From Gordius sp. MW1 (lineage: Eukaryota; Nematomorpha; Gordioida; Gordea; Gordiidae), in assembly GCA_964036665.1 (NCBI GenBank), contig OZ038529.1, positions 2,666,001 to 2,730,000 of the forward strand: 64,000 nt of DNA, given 5' to 3'. The notes beneath the pieces are model-generated. The model ran no database searches and had not been told where the DNA came from. It saw nothing but the letters and a program-made list of their open reading frames with translations. Both the position numbers and the translations under genes were made by a program. Positions 45,395-55,999 of the stretch are shown here, in pieces. Within the stretch, counting starts at the first letter, position 1; each line of letters starts with the position of its first letter.

Positions 45395-47854
45395 TTAAGC
45401 ATTTAATGAATTCGGAGGCGTTATGAGGTGTTCTTGAGTTCGTAAAAAATTGGGAAGTCTAAGTGTAGTGCCATAAACTAATTCGGCTGGAGTGCAACCT
45501 AAGTCTTCCTTGATTGTGGTTCGAATGCCAAGCAAAATTAATGGTAAGAGCTCATCCCATTTGTTTGTGTCACCTTGTGCCATCAAGGAACTTTTCAACT
45601 GTCGATGAAATCTCTCAATCATGCCGTTGGCTTGTGGATGATAGGCAGTGGTTGTGATGTGATTTACACCAAGGAGTTGCGTGAGATTCCGAAATAATTG
45701 GGACTCAAACTGGGGACCTCTATCTGTTGTGAGGCTTGATAGTACTCCGAGGTCAGCTATCCAATACTTGATCAGAGCTTTTGCAACCGTTTGGGCTGAG
45801 GTGTCACGGATCGGCATGGCCACAGGCCATCGTGTGAAACGGTCAATAATGGTAAGTAAGTGGGTATATCCATTCGACGGTGGTAGTGGACCAACGAGAT
45901 CGACGTGGATGTGGCTAAATCGAGCGTCAGGTTCAGCAAATGTGCCTAAAGGGGCTTTTATGTGACGATGAATCTTCGATTTTTGGCAAGCAACGCATGA
46001 TTTGGCCCATTTCCTTACATCCTTATTGATGGAGGGCCAAACATATCGACGTGAAATCAGCTTAAGTGTTGCACGCGTGCCAGGGTGTGATAAGTTGTGG
46101 AAGTTATCAAAAATTACGCGTCTGAGTGAAGTTGGAACAAGTGGTCGAGGTGAGGTTGTGGACATGTCGCATTGCACGGTCAAATCAGAGCCAGGTATAG
46201 GAAGTTGCGTTAATTTTAGGGACTTTAGGTCCTGAAATGCCGACTTTTCTTCCATCTGAGCCAAAGCTAACCTTTCTACTAGGGGCCTGTCTTTAAAATC
46301 AACGGAATCAATTTCAGACCTTGAGAGGGTGTCAGCGACTACATTTGATTTGCCAGCTATATATTGGAGATCGGTAGTATATTGCGAAATATAGTCTAAC
46401 TGTCTAATCTCCCGCGGGGAGTATTTGTCGATAGGTGTACTGAAAGCATAAGTTAGTGGCTTGTGGTCTGTATAAATAGTGAATTCATGACCTTCTAAAA
46501 AATGGCGGTAATGGCGGATTGTTAAATATATTGCTAATAATTCGCGACCGAATGCACTGTATCGTTGTTGAGTTTTTGTTAGCTTTTGGGAAAAAAAGGC
46601 CAAAGGCAGCGTATTACCGTTAGATGTTTGATGTAATACGGCTCCTACAGCTGAGTTGGAGGCGTCGGTGGTGATTGAGAGTTGAGCGTCTTTTTGAAGA
46701 TGGGAGAGAGGCACGACATTGCTTAAAGCGAGTTTGGCGTTGTTAAAAGCAGTCGAAGCTTCCGGGGTGCAGGAAATTGTCTTCTTTGAACCGTCGAGCA
46801 AATCGGTGAGAGGTTTGAGTAAATCGGCACACATCGGAATAAACCGTCTATAAAAATTAATCATCCCTAAGAAGCGTCTCAACTGAGTCATCGAAGTAGG
46901 CTGTGGGAAATTGAGGATTGCTTCCACCTTGTCCTGAAAGGGTGACAAACCTTGAGGGGTGATTTTGTGTCCCAAAAAATTAATTTCGTTTTGACACCAT
47001 ACGCATTTATCCTGACTGATTTTAATACCGAAAGACTTGAGTCTTTCAAAAACCAGTCTAATATGATTGTGGTGTTCATCAATGGAAGAACTCGCGATGA
47101 GTACGTCGTCAAGGTAAACAAAAACAAAATCAAGTTCTCTAAAAACTTGGTCCATAAAGCGTTGAAACGTCTGGGCAGCGTTGCGAAGGCCAAATGGCAT
47201 GCGAAGAAATTCAAAAAGACCGAACGGGGTTGTGATGGCGGTTTTAGAAATATCCTCGGGGGCCATTGGAATTTGGTGGTATGCCCTGACTAAGTCGATC
47301 TTTGAGAATACCGTTTTATTGCAAAGGGTCAGCGCAAAATCATGGAGGTGGGGAAGGGGATAACAGTCGGGAATTGTACGACTGTTGAGCATGCGATAGT
47401 CGCCACAAGGTCTCCAATCTCCCGCGGCCTTCTTGGGTACCATGTGCAGGGGTGAGGACCAGTCACTGTTAGAGGGACGGATTATACCAAGTTCGAGCAT
47501 GTGAGTAAATTCGTCTCGGGCAATCTTAAGCTTGTCCGGGAAGAGTCTCCTTGGTTTTGAGCGAACCGGGGGGCCGTTGGTGTGGATATGGTGTTGAGTG
47601 CTATGAGTTACTTGAGCCTTATAATCAGAAGGGGACACTATGGAGGCATACTTCTGAAGTAGTGATTTGATGGGGGAGGTGCCAATTATCCCAACTTGTA
47701 TGTTGATTGACGAAGCGAATGTAGCCTTGCCTGCAGATGTTAATGTCGTTTGAGTGTCGAAAAGCTGCTTCTTTTTTATATCAACTACTAGATGGTAGTG
47801 ATTAAGAAAATCGGCTCCGATGATTGGCTGTTTAACGTCTGCTATTGTAAAAAT
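45395..47854 (-). pseudogene. pol: Pol: RT, RNase H and integrase core
   Basis: The longest frame in the window. After a leader, RT follows with [12 protein letters not shown] (first catalytic Asp), [17 protein letters not shown] and the [11 protein letters not shown] box. RNase H has [13 protein letters not shown] and the YTDHKPL motif. Integrase has an H-x3-H/C-x2-C zinc region (HNLSHPGT...CVACQ) and the catalytic residues in [19 protein letters not shown] and ERFHR. All key residues inspected are present. The ORF proper is 45395-47638. The same frame is open upstream to a TAG at 47855-47857, which falls in the conserved stretch between protease and RT and separates them. At the C-terminus the frame is lost near 45410-45430. 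If translated, the product would lack its integrase C-terminus. Confidence 0.92.
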
Positions 47855-48058
47855 CTATCTAAATTCTTTGCGTAGGCCGAGGTCCAAAGTGAAAAGCTTT
47901 TGGCCATATGTTTTGATAGGGGTAGAATTGGCGGCCTGAAGTTGCACATATGAAGGGGTCAAGGAATGGTCTCGAGAAGGCGGAATAACGGAAATTTCTG
48001 CGCCTGTGTCAATGAGAAATCGCTGACCGTGGATTTGTCGAATATGTAAAATAGGCGA
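47855..48058 (-). pseudogene. Retroviral-type aspartic protease segment
   Basis: In the same frame as pol, the segment contains LIDTGAEISVIPP with the DTG catalytic triad (Asp codon at 48008-48010). It is bounded by TAG at 48059-48061 upstream and by the premature TAG at 47855-47857 downstream. Gag ends at 48105 in another frame, so expression would need frameshifting or reinitiation. Only the segment up to the stop is protease-like, and the flap region is interrupted. Confidence 0.8.
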
Positions 48059-48104
48059 CTAAGTTTTAGACCAAGTCCAGGCGTCGCCATCCCTGGGTGG
48101 TCTA

Positions 48105-48899
48105 CTAGTTTGTCGAGGAGGGGTTAAATGCGCAAGGTTGCACGCATTTGAGCGCCTTGTCTTTAAAGCGGTAATGGTACCAACAAAGTATATTGGGTTG
48201 AATATGCGCGCTAGGGTGGCGAACGGTAGAGGGATTGCGGCGTCTCGAGTTGGAACGATCACGTGGCCTATTGATTGAGATTTTTAAATTTTGTACCTCC
48301 TGTGTGAGTTTTGCAATCATCTCCCTAAGCCGAGTCGATTCATCTTCCGTGACTACATTTACAATTGGACATGTGGAGTTGTGGTAGGTCTCTACAATTT
48401 TGTCCGCAGTTTCGGCCAATTTGGAGAGGGACTGCTCGTCAGAAACAATTGCCAAAATGCCGGTCATGTTTTTTGGAAGTTTTTCTAACCAAAGTTCTTT
48501 AAGAACTCGTTCATCCATGGAATTCGTTCCCAGAAGATTTTTCATGAAACGCAGAAGCTGGGATGGGGTGCGATCTCCTAATTCGACAGTTGTGAGAAGA
48601 GCACGAAGTCTAGCAGAATCGGATTGGCTAGTGCGGTCTATGATGGCTGCTTTCATGGTTGTATAGGGTAAAATGTCGGGCATATTTTGTAGGATATCTT
48701 GAATTTCGATGGTTATTTCCAGTGGCAAGGCTTCTATTAAGTACCCAACTTTGGTAGCTTCGCTTTTTATCTTTCTTACCAAGAAAAGAGCCTCTATTTG
48801 GATGAACCATGAGCGGGGGTTTATATTGTTAAACTGTGGCAGTTTAAAATATGTGGCATTTTCGCTTTTAACCTCCATATCAGATGGTTGCGTGGACAT
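48105..48899 (-). CDS. gag: Gag with CHCC zinc finger
   Basis: 265 residues from ATG at 48899, only four bases beyond the primer-binding site. It is a helical capsid-like protein (PQFNNINPRSWFIQIEALF near the start, then an LGTNSMDERVLKELWLEKLP segment) with an Arg-rich stretch and a C-terminal C-x2-H-x9-C-x3-C finger (CWYHYRF...CVQPC). The CHCC order instead of CCHC is a hallmark of CsRn1-type elements. It is the only intact ORF of the element. Confidence 0.85.
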   Translation of the reverse strand: MSTQPSDMEVKSENATYFKLPQFNNINPRSWFIQIEALFLVRKIKSEATKVGYLIEALPLEITIEIQDILQNMPDILPYTTMKAAIIDRTSQSDSARLRALLTTVELGDRTPSQLLRFMKNLLGTNSMDERVLKELWLEKLPKNMTGILAIVSDEQSLSKLAETADKIVETYHNSTCPIVNVVTEDESTRLREMIAKLTQEVQNLKISINRPRDRSNSRRRNPSTVRHPSAHIQPNILCWYHYRFKDKALKCVQPCAFNPSSTN

Positions 48900-48903
48900 T
48901 TTT

Positions 48904-48912
48904 GGGTCACCA
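48904..48912 (-). promoter_or_regulatory. Primer-binding site, tRNA-Trp-like
   Basis: Two bases inside the 5' LTR the minus strand reads TGGTGACCC, complementary to a tRNA 3' end GGGTCACCA. CsRn1-type elements are known for tRNA-Trp priming, and this matches. The gag ATG starts four bases downstream, an unusually short leader. Confidence 0.75.
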
Positions 48913-48914
48913 AA

Positions 48915-49249
48915 TGAAGTGGTTTATTTCGTTATTAAGCGAAAAAACGAATAATAAATGTTAGTTTTAAAAGTTGTGCTTATCTAGCTGCGCGAGCCCA
49001 TTATAATTTGAATAATCCGGCGATGATTGAATACAAGCGAGGTTAAAATAAAAAATAACGTGATGGTTAAGTACAAGCGAGGGGCTATTAAAATAAAAAT
49101 CACCTGATGGTTAAGTACAAGCGAGGGGCTATTAAAATAAAAATCACGTGATGGTTAAGTACAAGCGAGGGGCTATTAAAATAAAAATCACGTGATAGAA
49201 TTCGCCTAGACGGGGTCAAGGGAAAGTAGAGTGCGAAAGAGCCTCTACA
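48915..49249 (-). repeat. 5' LTR
   Basis: 335 bp, by eye identical to 44608-44942, including the tandem 44-bp units. It should carry the element's promoter, but I cannot identify a TATA box or start site with confidence. Confidence 0.9.
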
Positions 49250-49590
49250 CGTGTCTTGTGCGATGATGAGCAGTCTGTTATGGATGGATTTCTAGATAAA
49301 AAATCAATCTCATCTTATAATGACTATTAATTGTTTTTTAGAAGTCAGATTTGTTCACGGTTTTTCTGAGTCCGGCCTAGTTCGATTTAATAACGAAATT
49401 ATCTCTACCCCAAACCCACTTAAATTTTTCAAAGAGTCCGCTTGGCCATCTCCAAATTATTAAGTTGCCCGATTTGCACGGCACTAGATAATAATTTTTA
49501 AGATTTGTGGCAGTAATTCCGTTACATTTTTAAACAATTTTAAATTCCCTTATCATTTTTTTAAATAAGAAACACGATTAAGAATATTAT
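49250..49590. other. Right flank of the LTR element
   Basis: 49250-49290 continues dispersed repeat D. A GC-rich hAT-like end with AGTCAGATTTGTTCACGG is at about 49343. Otherwise AT-rich. Confidence 0.35.
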
Positions 49591-49790
49591 ACAATCTAAT
49601 AAAAAAATGACAAAACTGTACATAGAAACAATTTAATACACAATATAAAAAACCTTATATGACCAGAATTACTCCGATTTTGATATGATTCTTCTCCAAG
49701 CCCGCCATAAAATCTAATTTTACGACAGTGGCCTAGCCCGTCTCGGAGGGTAAACGGGCTGGACTTTTCTCACATCTCATCTTTTATATC
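49591..49790. mobile_element. GC-rich hAT-like MITE, match of 19020-19210
   Basis: Shares ATCTAATTTTACGACAGT and the surrounding AT/GC pattern with 19020-19210. Ends undefined. Confidence 0.4.
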
Positions 49791-49849
49791 AAAATATATA
49801 CTAATTTTTTTCTTAATTCCCCCCCCCTTAAGAAAATCCTTACTCCGCG

Positions 49850-50070
49850 CCTGGGCTGGCATGTAACGGATTTTAATATTTGAGGAATGAATGGATGTTT
49901 ATACATATTCCTGCAAAGTCATTTTTTTCAACCCGAACCCGACACGACCCGAAAGCTTTTTAACTTTTTCAACCCGAACCGAAAGCGTTTTGAATTTTTT
50001 CGAACCCGACCCGACCCAAAAGCATTTCAAAATTTTCCAACCCTAACCCGTCCCGACCCAAAAGTAAATA
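49850..50070. mobile_element. GC-rich hAT-like MITE fragment
   Basis: Four imperfect units of AACCCGAACCCGACACGACC separated by T-rich spacers, as in the arms of the GC-rich elements. The ORF at 49887-50105 is the repeat read in one frame. Ends not defined. Confidence 0.45.
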
Positions 50071-50540
50071 AAGTGATTGGTGTAAAATTGATTTTGATGG
50101 TTTAAATGGCAACAAAATATTTTTTCCAAAAAACTACAACAGATTTAACAACATTTTAAAACATGTTTGCCAGAAGTAAAATAGAAAAAAGTAGATCCTA
50201 ATTCAGAAAAGTTATTTAGTATATTTCGACCAAAGTATCCCACTTAACAAGCCATTCAGTTTCTTCAGTAGGCACCATAAAAAAAGCAGATATTCTTAAA
50301 CTTTTGCTAAATTAATGAGTCTGTCTTTATTATCAAGCAATTTCGATTTTAAGGCTTATAATGGTTGTAGCAATTGTGCAGAAATGAAAGGATAAAATTT
50401 GATCATTTTTTGAAAACTCTAAATTCTTAAATCATGTTTTTTTACATTTTAATCATTCGTTTAATAAATAATGATGATAATTTTATTTCAATATGTAAGA
50501 CGGTAAAGCAAGTTGAGACATCAAATTTAAAAAAGAACAA
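50071..50540. other. AT-rich spacer, nothing recognised
   Basis: No recognised feature. Confidence 0.4.
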
Positions 50541-50764
50541 TTTTCATAAAAAATTATTTTAATTTTGATTTATTTTATCGTATATGATGTTGAGAGGTAA
50601 AATGAGGCGAAGCATGGAAATTAAAAAAATAATATGACTTGAGATAAATGTTAATAATTTTTGTAATATTGTTTAATTATTTATCAAAATTTATACCATC
50701 AATTAAGAGTCCTTTACAAACATATATTCGAAATCTGAGATAATTTCAATTAAGATTCGATAGT
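50541..50764 (+). repeat. Copy B of the 2.9-kb repeat, left part
   Basis: Matches 16133-16370 closely (TATATGATGTTGAGAGGTAA, GCGAAGCATGGAAATT, CGAAATCTGAGATAATTTCA). The match stops at GATAGTTA. In copy A the sequence goes straight on to GGTATCAACG, which in copy B is found only at about 54875. Confidence 0.85.
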
Positions 50765-50804
50765 TATAATAAGTTAAAAAATGGGGTCAAATATACCCCA
50801 CTTA

Positions 50805-50965
50805 GGGAACTGCACGGGTAGGGGGCCGGGTTCGTAGAAAATTTGAAAATAATTTCGGGTCGGGTCGGGTCTGGGTAGAAAATTTGAAAATGATTTTGGG
50901 TCGGGTCCGGGTAGGAAATTTGAAATGCTTTTGGGTCGGGTCGGGTCAAATTTATAGAGTCGGGT
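50805..50965. mobile_element. GC-rich hAT-like MITE
   Basis: TAGGGAACTGCACGGGTAGG begins a set of repeats of GGGTCGGGTC with AAATTTGAAA spacers, ending near TTATAGAGTCGGGTCC. It is related to 54517-54620, which shares GGTAGAAAATTTGAAAATGA. Confidence 0.55.
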
Positions 50966-51210
50966 CCAAGGTTTATACATTGTAAAAAACACGCGAGACC
51001 TATTTTTTTAATTAATGTTAATTGCTAAACAAAGAGTGTTTTTAAATATCGAAATGTACAACTAATTTGGATCATTCATTCATTTAATTTTCTTCCTCTT
51101 TTTTTAAATTTTAAAACTCCGAACTCTGAAGTGCTAGCTAATTCTCATAACTAATTCAAACTACATAAATTACTCCTGTTTGTAATTTGACTATTAAAAG
51201 GTAAATTATT

Positions 51211-52822
51211 AATTGCTATGCAATTTATGGGATCGTTTTTTGGTGTCCGTCCGTCGTCCGTCGTCCGTCGTCCGTCGTCCGTCGTCCGTTACCCTATCTA
51301 TTTGCATTGGGTATATTAGGTTATCGCTTTTTTAAATTAATGGATGAGAAAGAGGTGCCCCACCCCTCATCTCTATCTCCCTCGCTGTGTTATTTTTAAT
51401 TGCTATGCATAAGAGGTGCCCCACCCCTCATCTCTATCTCCCTCGGTGTGTTATATATAAGATTTGTTAAATTATCTATTATATAATAAACATAGATAAA
51501 AGTTGTGCTATGCAATTTAACTAGTTATATAATTAACATAAATAAAAGTTGTTTACTTTTAATTGCTATGCAATTTAACTAGTTTTGGTTATATAATAAA
51601 TATAAAAGTTGTTTACTTTTAATGCTATGCAATTTAACTAGTTATAAATAAACATAAATAAAAGTTGTTTACTTTTTAATTGCTATGCAATTTAACTAGT
51701 TTTGGGGTTGGAATCCCGGAGTTTTTTTTGACTCTTATGATTGTTCTTGTTACTATCATTGATAATAAGAATTTTTGGCCGTCCGCTGGCTGCTGACCAA
51801 TGAAAAAAATGACCATTGGCCAAAATGTGAATCGAAATTATTTTTTTCGTTTTTTTTGACTACTATAATTGTTCCTGTTTCTACCATTGCTATTATGACT
51901 TTTTGGCCGTCCGCTGGCTGCTGACCAATGTTATATAATAAACATAAATAAAAGTTGTTTACTTTTAATTGCTATGCAATTTAACTAGTTTTTGGGTTAG
52001 AATCCCGGAGTTTTTTTTGACTTTTATGATTGTTCTTGTTACTATCATTGATAATAAGACTTTTTGGCCGTCCGTTGGCTGCTGACCAATGAAAAAAATG
52101 ACCATTGGCCAAAATGTGCATCCGAGTTTATTTTTTCGTTTTTTTTGACTATTATGATTGTTCCTGTTACTACCATTGCTATTATGACTTTTTGGCCGTC
52201 CGCTGGCTCCTGACCGATGGAAAAAATGACCATTGGCCAAAATGTGAATCGAAATTATTTTTTTCGTTTTTTTTGACTATTATGATTGTTCCTGTTCCTA
52301 CCATTGCTATTATGACTTTTTGGCCGTCCGCTGGCTGCTGACCAATGAAATAAAATGACCATTGGCCAAAATGTGATTCGAAAACTTTTATTTCGTTTTT
52401 TTTGACTATTATGAATTTATATCCACTTTTATTGTGTCCTGGCTGCTGACCAATGGAAAAAAATGACCATTGGCCAAAATGTGATTCGAAAATTTTTTTT
52501 TCGTTTTTTTTACTCTTGTGAATTTATATCCACTTTTACCGTGTGCTGGCTGCTGACCAATGGAAAAAAATGACCATTGGCCAAAATGTGAATCCGAGTT
52601 TATTTTTTCGTTTTTTTTTGACTATTATGATTGTTCCTGTTACTACCATTGCTATTATGACTTTTTGGCCGTCCGCTGGCTCCTGACCGATGGAAAAAAT
52701 GACCATTGGCCAAAATGTGATTCGAAATTTTTTTTTTCTCGTTTTTTTTGACTTATGAATTTATATCCACTTTTACCGTGTCCTGGCTGCTTACCAATGA
52801 AAAAAATGACCATTGGCCAAAT
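51211..52822 (+). mobile_element. HINE-like element, 5' part with extended internal ends
   Basis: Has the 5' end with GGGATCG, a GTCCGTC-type microsatellite of 7-bp units (about 51246-51290) and the GGTGCCCCACCCCTCATC blocks. Four internal AACTAG-linked segments, each with an AATTGCTATGCAATTTAACT-like motif, follow between 51490 and 51700, more than in any other copy. Hairpin units then run to about 52820. The 3' inverted end is missing here; the 3' part at 53390-54023 may belong to a different copy. Confidence 0.7.
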
Positions 52823-53215
52823 TTTATATATAACCTAAAAATTTATTATAGATGGTCTAACAGACAGCCAACTATGTAATATATATTTTTAACCTTATAA
52901 ATGCATATATATTTTTTTATTGGGTTAATATATTTCATTTAATTAGATTGTGATTTCATAGAAAACCTAAAAAGTAATATTTAAAAAAATAATATAGGTA
53001 TTAGATTCTAATTTACGATAAAATATATCGATAGAAACTAACACAAAATTCGAAACCTCCTTCAAAGGTATAAGCATAGCCCGTTATTTCTAATTAAATT
53101 GAATCTACTATTAAACTCAGACACGAATTGTACTTTATTAGATGGCGCGCGTAAGTTTATATAATTAGTAAAATTTTTCTACGTGTCATAGATATTACAC
53201 CGCACGTGTGGCAGG

Positions 53216-53350
53216 GAAATGTCCGATATTTTTAAAATGAAAAGGTATTTTAGGAATCTGAAAAGGTTATTTTACCCCCGGCCGCCCTGGGCACCTACGG
53301 GTAAAGTTTCGAGCGAATCGGGCTGGTAGTTTAAGAATTTAGCCCTTTTT
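53216..53350 (+). repeat. Single unit of the GGAAATGTCCGATATTTT family
   Basis: Closely matches the two units at 38385-38637. It lies between two HINE-like segments. Confidence 0.6.
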
Positions 53351-53389
53351 TAAAACTAAAAAAAAACTTTTTTTTAATTTTTTTTTTAC

Positions 53390-54023
53390 ATTAAATTAAT
53401 TTTTTGTTTTTGTTAATACCATTGATAATATGACTTTTTGACCGTCCGCTGGCTACTGACCGACGATATATATTGATTTTCTAAACATAAAACACAACTT
53501 TATTATTTCATCATCTATATAAATAACATACTAACTTCTACTATTTTAAAGCCAGCATGGTATAGTGGTTATAGCGCCGGCTTGTGAACTGGAGGTGTGG
53601 GGTTCAAGTCAGTGAGGGGACAAATTTTTTTTTTAATTTTTTTAAATTAAATTAATATTTGTTCATGTTAATACCAATGATAATATGAATTTTTGACCGC
53701 CCGCTGGCTACTGACCAATAAAAAAATGACCATTGGCCAAATAAATCGAAATTTTTTTTCGTTTTTGAATTGGTTAACATTGATAATTACCCTATGTCCT
53801 CCCCTACAAGGGCCTATAACTAATTAACTAATTATTTTGCATCTAATACCCCCTATAGGCATTCTCGCCCCTTCCCACCTTTCTCGCCCATAAATTGCAT
53901 AGCAAATATGCTACGTTTATACGGAGTATAGAAGAGTTCCCCCTTCCCCTCTTCCCTTCCCCTCTTCCCTTCCCCTACTCCCCTTCCCTTCTCCCCCTTC
54001 CCACGAGGGCCGAAGGCCCGAGT
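53390..54023 (+). mobile_element. HINE-like 3' part of the variant subfamily
   Basis: Has hairpin-type units without GTCC (GACTTTTTGACCGTCCGCTG at about 53430), the tRNA-like sequence, then CCCCTATAGGCATTCTCGCC and CGCCCATAAATTGCATAGC (about 53886). It ends in a C/T-rich tract with CCCTTCC repeats and the GGGCC-GAA-GGCCC-GAGT end at 54023. Confidence 0.6.
53551..53620 (+). tRNA. tRNA-like sequence, probably pseudo or SINE-like
   Basis: GGTATAGTGGTTATAGC fits an A box/D arm and GGGGTTCAAGTCAG fits a B box/T arm, at tRNA spacing, with a TTGTGAA anticodon-loop-like segment. The anticodon stem pairs only over four bases and the T stem and acceptor do not pair. It is followed by a purine-rich GAGGGGACAAA and a poly-T tract, exactly as the T-arm motifs in the 19840-21380 element are. 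So it is a degenerate or element-borne tRNA-like promoter rather than a functional tRNA gene. Confidence 0.4.
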
Positions 54024-54516
54024 TTTTCAATAAAGTTCTATTTTAAATTTTTTTAGTGTTAAATGTGAAGTTTTAGCTAATCCTCATCGTTAATTTTTAC
54101 ATTTAATACATATTCAAAAGCCAACTTAAAAGTAACTTATAATTTTATAAATGTTTCATGTGCAATTTTTTTTATGATAAAATAATATTTTTAAGTTTGA
54201 TATCAAATGAATTTATCTTAAATTGCACTTAAAACATTTGAACAGTCACTATAAATTTCATCATATTTACTATATTGATTATAATCAGCTATATAATAAT
54301 GGTTTCATAATAACAATAAATGGATGTTAAATAGTTGTCTCAAGTCTATAACATATGAGCAGTTTACTTGATATTAGGAAACTAAATTTAGATAAATAAA
54401 TATGAGTTTTTTTTTCACCATCCCCTTTAAAGAATACAAATCATCATGGCTTTTATTAGTCGATTTAATTTTACACACAGCAATTTTCGCGCTCGAAAGT
54501 AATTTGCTTTAATAAT
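54024..54516. other. AT-rich spacer, nothing recognised
   Basis: No recognised feature. Confidence 0.4.
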
Positions 54517-54717
54517 TTCTCGGGTCGGGTTCGAGTTGAAGTTTTTGCTCGGGTCGGGTCGAGTTCGGGTAGAAAATTTGAAAATGATTTCGGGTCGGGT
54601 CGGGTCCGGGTAGCCCGAATCTTATCAGCGTGCCCCCCCCCCCGGAAAATAGAAATTTAAGACAGTTCCCCGGCCCGGCCCACGAGCCGGGCAGCGGGCT
54701 GAGCATTCTGATCTCTG
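54517..54717. mobile_element. GC-rich hAT-like MITE, CAGAGATCAG terminus
   Basis: GGGTCGGGTTCGAGTTG-type repeats on the left, then a C run of 10-11. A right arm follows whose complement begins CAGAGATCAGAATGCTCAG, the same terminus as at 36202. The left half resembles 50805-50965 and the right half resembles 36202, so two elements may be joined here. Confidence 0.5.
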
Positions 54718-55225
54718 CTTGCTACTTACAAAAAAGTTGATAATTTTAAGGCTTATAACATTTTAGCCAAATTACCTTTATTTACCTAATTCGGCTAATA
54801 TGAATTAGCGATTTAAACATAGGATTTGACTTGATAGAATCACGTTATTTACCTATAACCGAATCAAGTAATAGAGGTATCAACGTAATTTGGATTTTTT
54901 CTTTCGCTTAAATCAAGGATATTAGCTTTAAAGTGGGTCGAATATTTTTTCAATTAACAAATTACTGAAAGACGTAGGGCGAGAAAAACATTTATATTGC
55001 CCTTTGGTTCAACCATGTGTGTCATTTTTGATTACAAAAACGGTCTTTCAGTCATCTAAACATGTTTTGAAATTCCTTAAAAATATTCTTTGCGAGGTAC
55101 AAAATCTTTTGCATTTATTGTTTTATTTAGCTTTAAAAAAATAAAACTAACTTCGGAGATAAATTTTAAAATCAAAGTTATTTTGATTACCTTGTCTATC
55201 TTTGTTATTTTATGTAGGTTGCAAG

Positions 55226-55999
55226 TAGAGCTGTTAAAAGTTCCTTTTAAAAAGGAACTTGTCAAGTTCCAGTTCCTTTGCCTAAAATGGAACTAGTTCC
55301 AGTTCCTAGTTCCTCATTTTAAAAAGGAACTAGTTCCAGTTCAGTTCCTTTTTTAATTTTTTTTTAAATGTACAAACATCTTTCATTAATTCGTAAAACC
55401 AATATATTATATATTACAATTTATAAAAATCATCAGGTAATAAATGTTTATTTGATTTTAACAAAATATTATTTTCAAAGTTGTCATCTAAAAGAAATGT
55501 TCGCTTGTCTCCAAATAAAATTTTGTCCAGCTTAATAATCTTTCCACGGGGGCACTTGATGGTAATGGCGTATTATATTTAATAAAAGTTTTTTAAATGA
55601 GGAAAACTGTCTAAAAGGCTTAAATTCCGGTTATTAGAAAGCAATAAACGTTCAATTGATTCATTCTTTTCATCATTTTTTAATTCAAAAAAATCCATTT
55701 CTGATAAACTAGGTCCAGCCTGTTGAGATTTAGGACTAGGAATATGATAAAAATTAAAAACCAATTAAAGGAAATGAACTTTATATAAATTACCATAAGT
55801 CGAAAAATTTATTTAACAAACACTACCGTGAATAAAATACTAAATAATATTTAAATTATAAATTAATTTAAAAAATTTTAATGTAAATTGAAATTATGCG
55901 ATAAATTGAGAAAAAAAGGAACTAGTTCCAATTCCACATTTTAAAAAGGAACTTATTAGTTCCTTTTTTAAAAAAAAAGGGAACTAGTTCCTTTCTCTA
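55226..55999 (-). mobile_element. hAT element, TAGAGCTGTTAAAAG family, copy 1
   Basis: Inserted in the GGTTGCAAGCAACC site that is intact in copy A at about 16690. The 8-bp duplication is GTTGCAAG at 55218-55225 and 56000-56007. The left end is TAGAGCTGTTAAAAGTTCC; the right end, worn, complements TAGAGAAAGGAAC. Both ends carry clusters of GGAACTAGTTCC-type palindromes, plausible transposase-binding sites. The interior keeps the last coding part of a hAT transposase on the minus strand. It is the same family as 60417-61163. Confidence 0.88.
55424..55764 (-). pseudogene. hAT transposase C-terminal fragment
   Basis: Minus-strand 55579-55764 encodes QQAGPSLSEMDFFELKNDEK and ends at a stop near 55579. 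Below it, 55424-55560 in another frame reads LLDDNFENNILLKSN and is the counterpart of the dimerisation-domain end seen clearly at 60821-60979. Upstream, CATATTCCTAG just before the coding part looks like a splice acceptor. The rest of the transposase is absent. Confidence 0.65.

Larger units (their letters stand above)
44608..49249 (-). mobile_element. Complete Ty3/gypsy LTR retrotransposon, CsRn1-like
   Basis: A 4.64-kb element with 335-bp LTRs at both ends, transcribed on the minus strand in the order gag, protease, RT, RNase H, integrase. LTRs start TG and end CA. Flanks CATG and CGTG look like a 4-bp target duplication with one mismatch. The primer-binding site is TGGTGACCC. The CHCC-type gag finger, tRNA-Trp-type primer site and pol order fit the CsRn1 clade of Ty3/gypsy. 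By eye the two LTRs are identical, so the insertion is young, yet the pol frame has a stop codon and a frameshift, so this copy is probably not autonomous. It lies inside dispersed repeat D. Confidence 0.9.
50765..54872 (+). mobile_element. 4.1-kb composite insertion in copy B
   Basis: Absent from copy A, so inserted after the duplication, deleted from A, or assembled from several events. It contains, in order, a GC-rich MITE (50805), a HINE-like copy (51211-52822), a single CCCCGGCCGCC repeat unit (53216), a tRNA-like sequence (53551), a HINE-like 3' part ending at 54023, AT-rich DNA and another GC-rich MITE end (54517-54717). No convincing terminal duplication was found for the whole block. 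Confidence 0.6.

Noticed and set aside
46952-47293. Plus-strand ORF in the retrotransposon
   Set aside because: Antisense shadow of RT.
55090-55296. Short ORF in copy B
   Set aside because: Within repeat DNA that is also in copy A without an open frame; no coding character.
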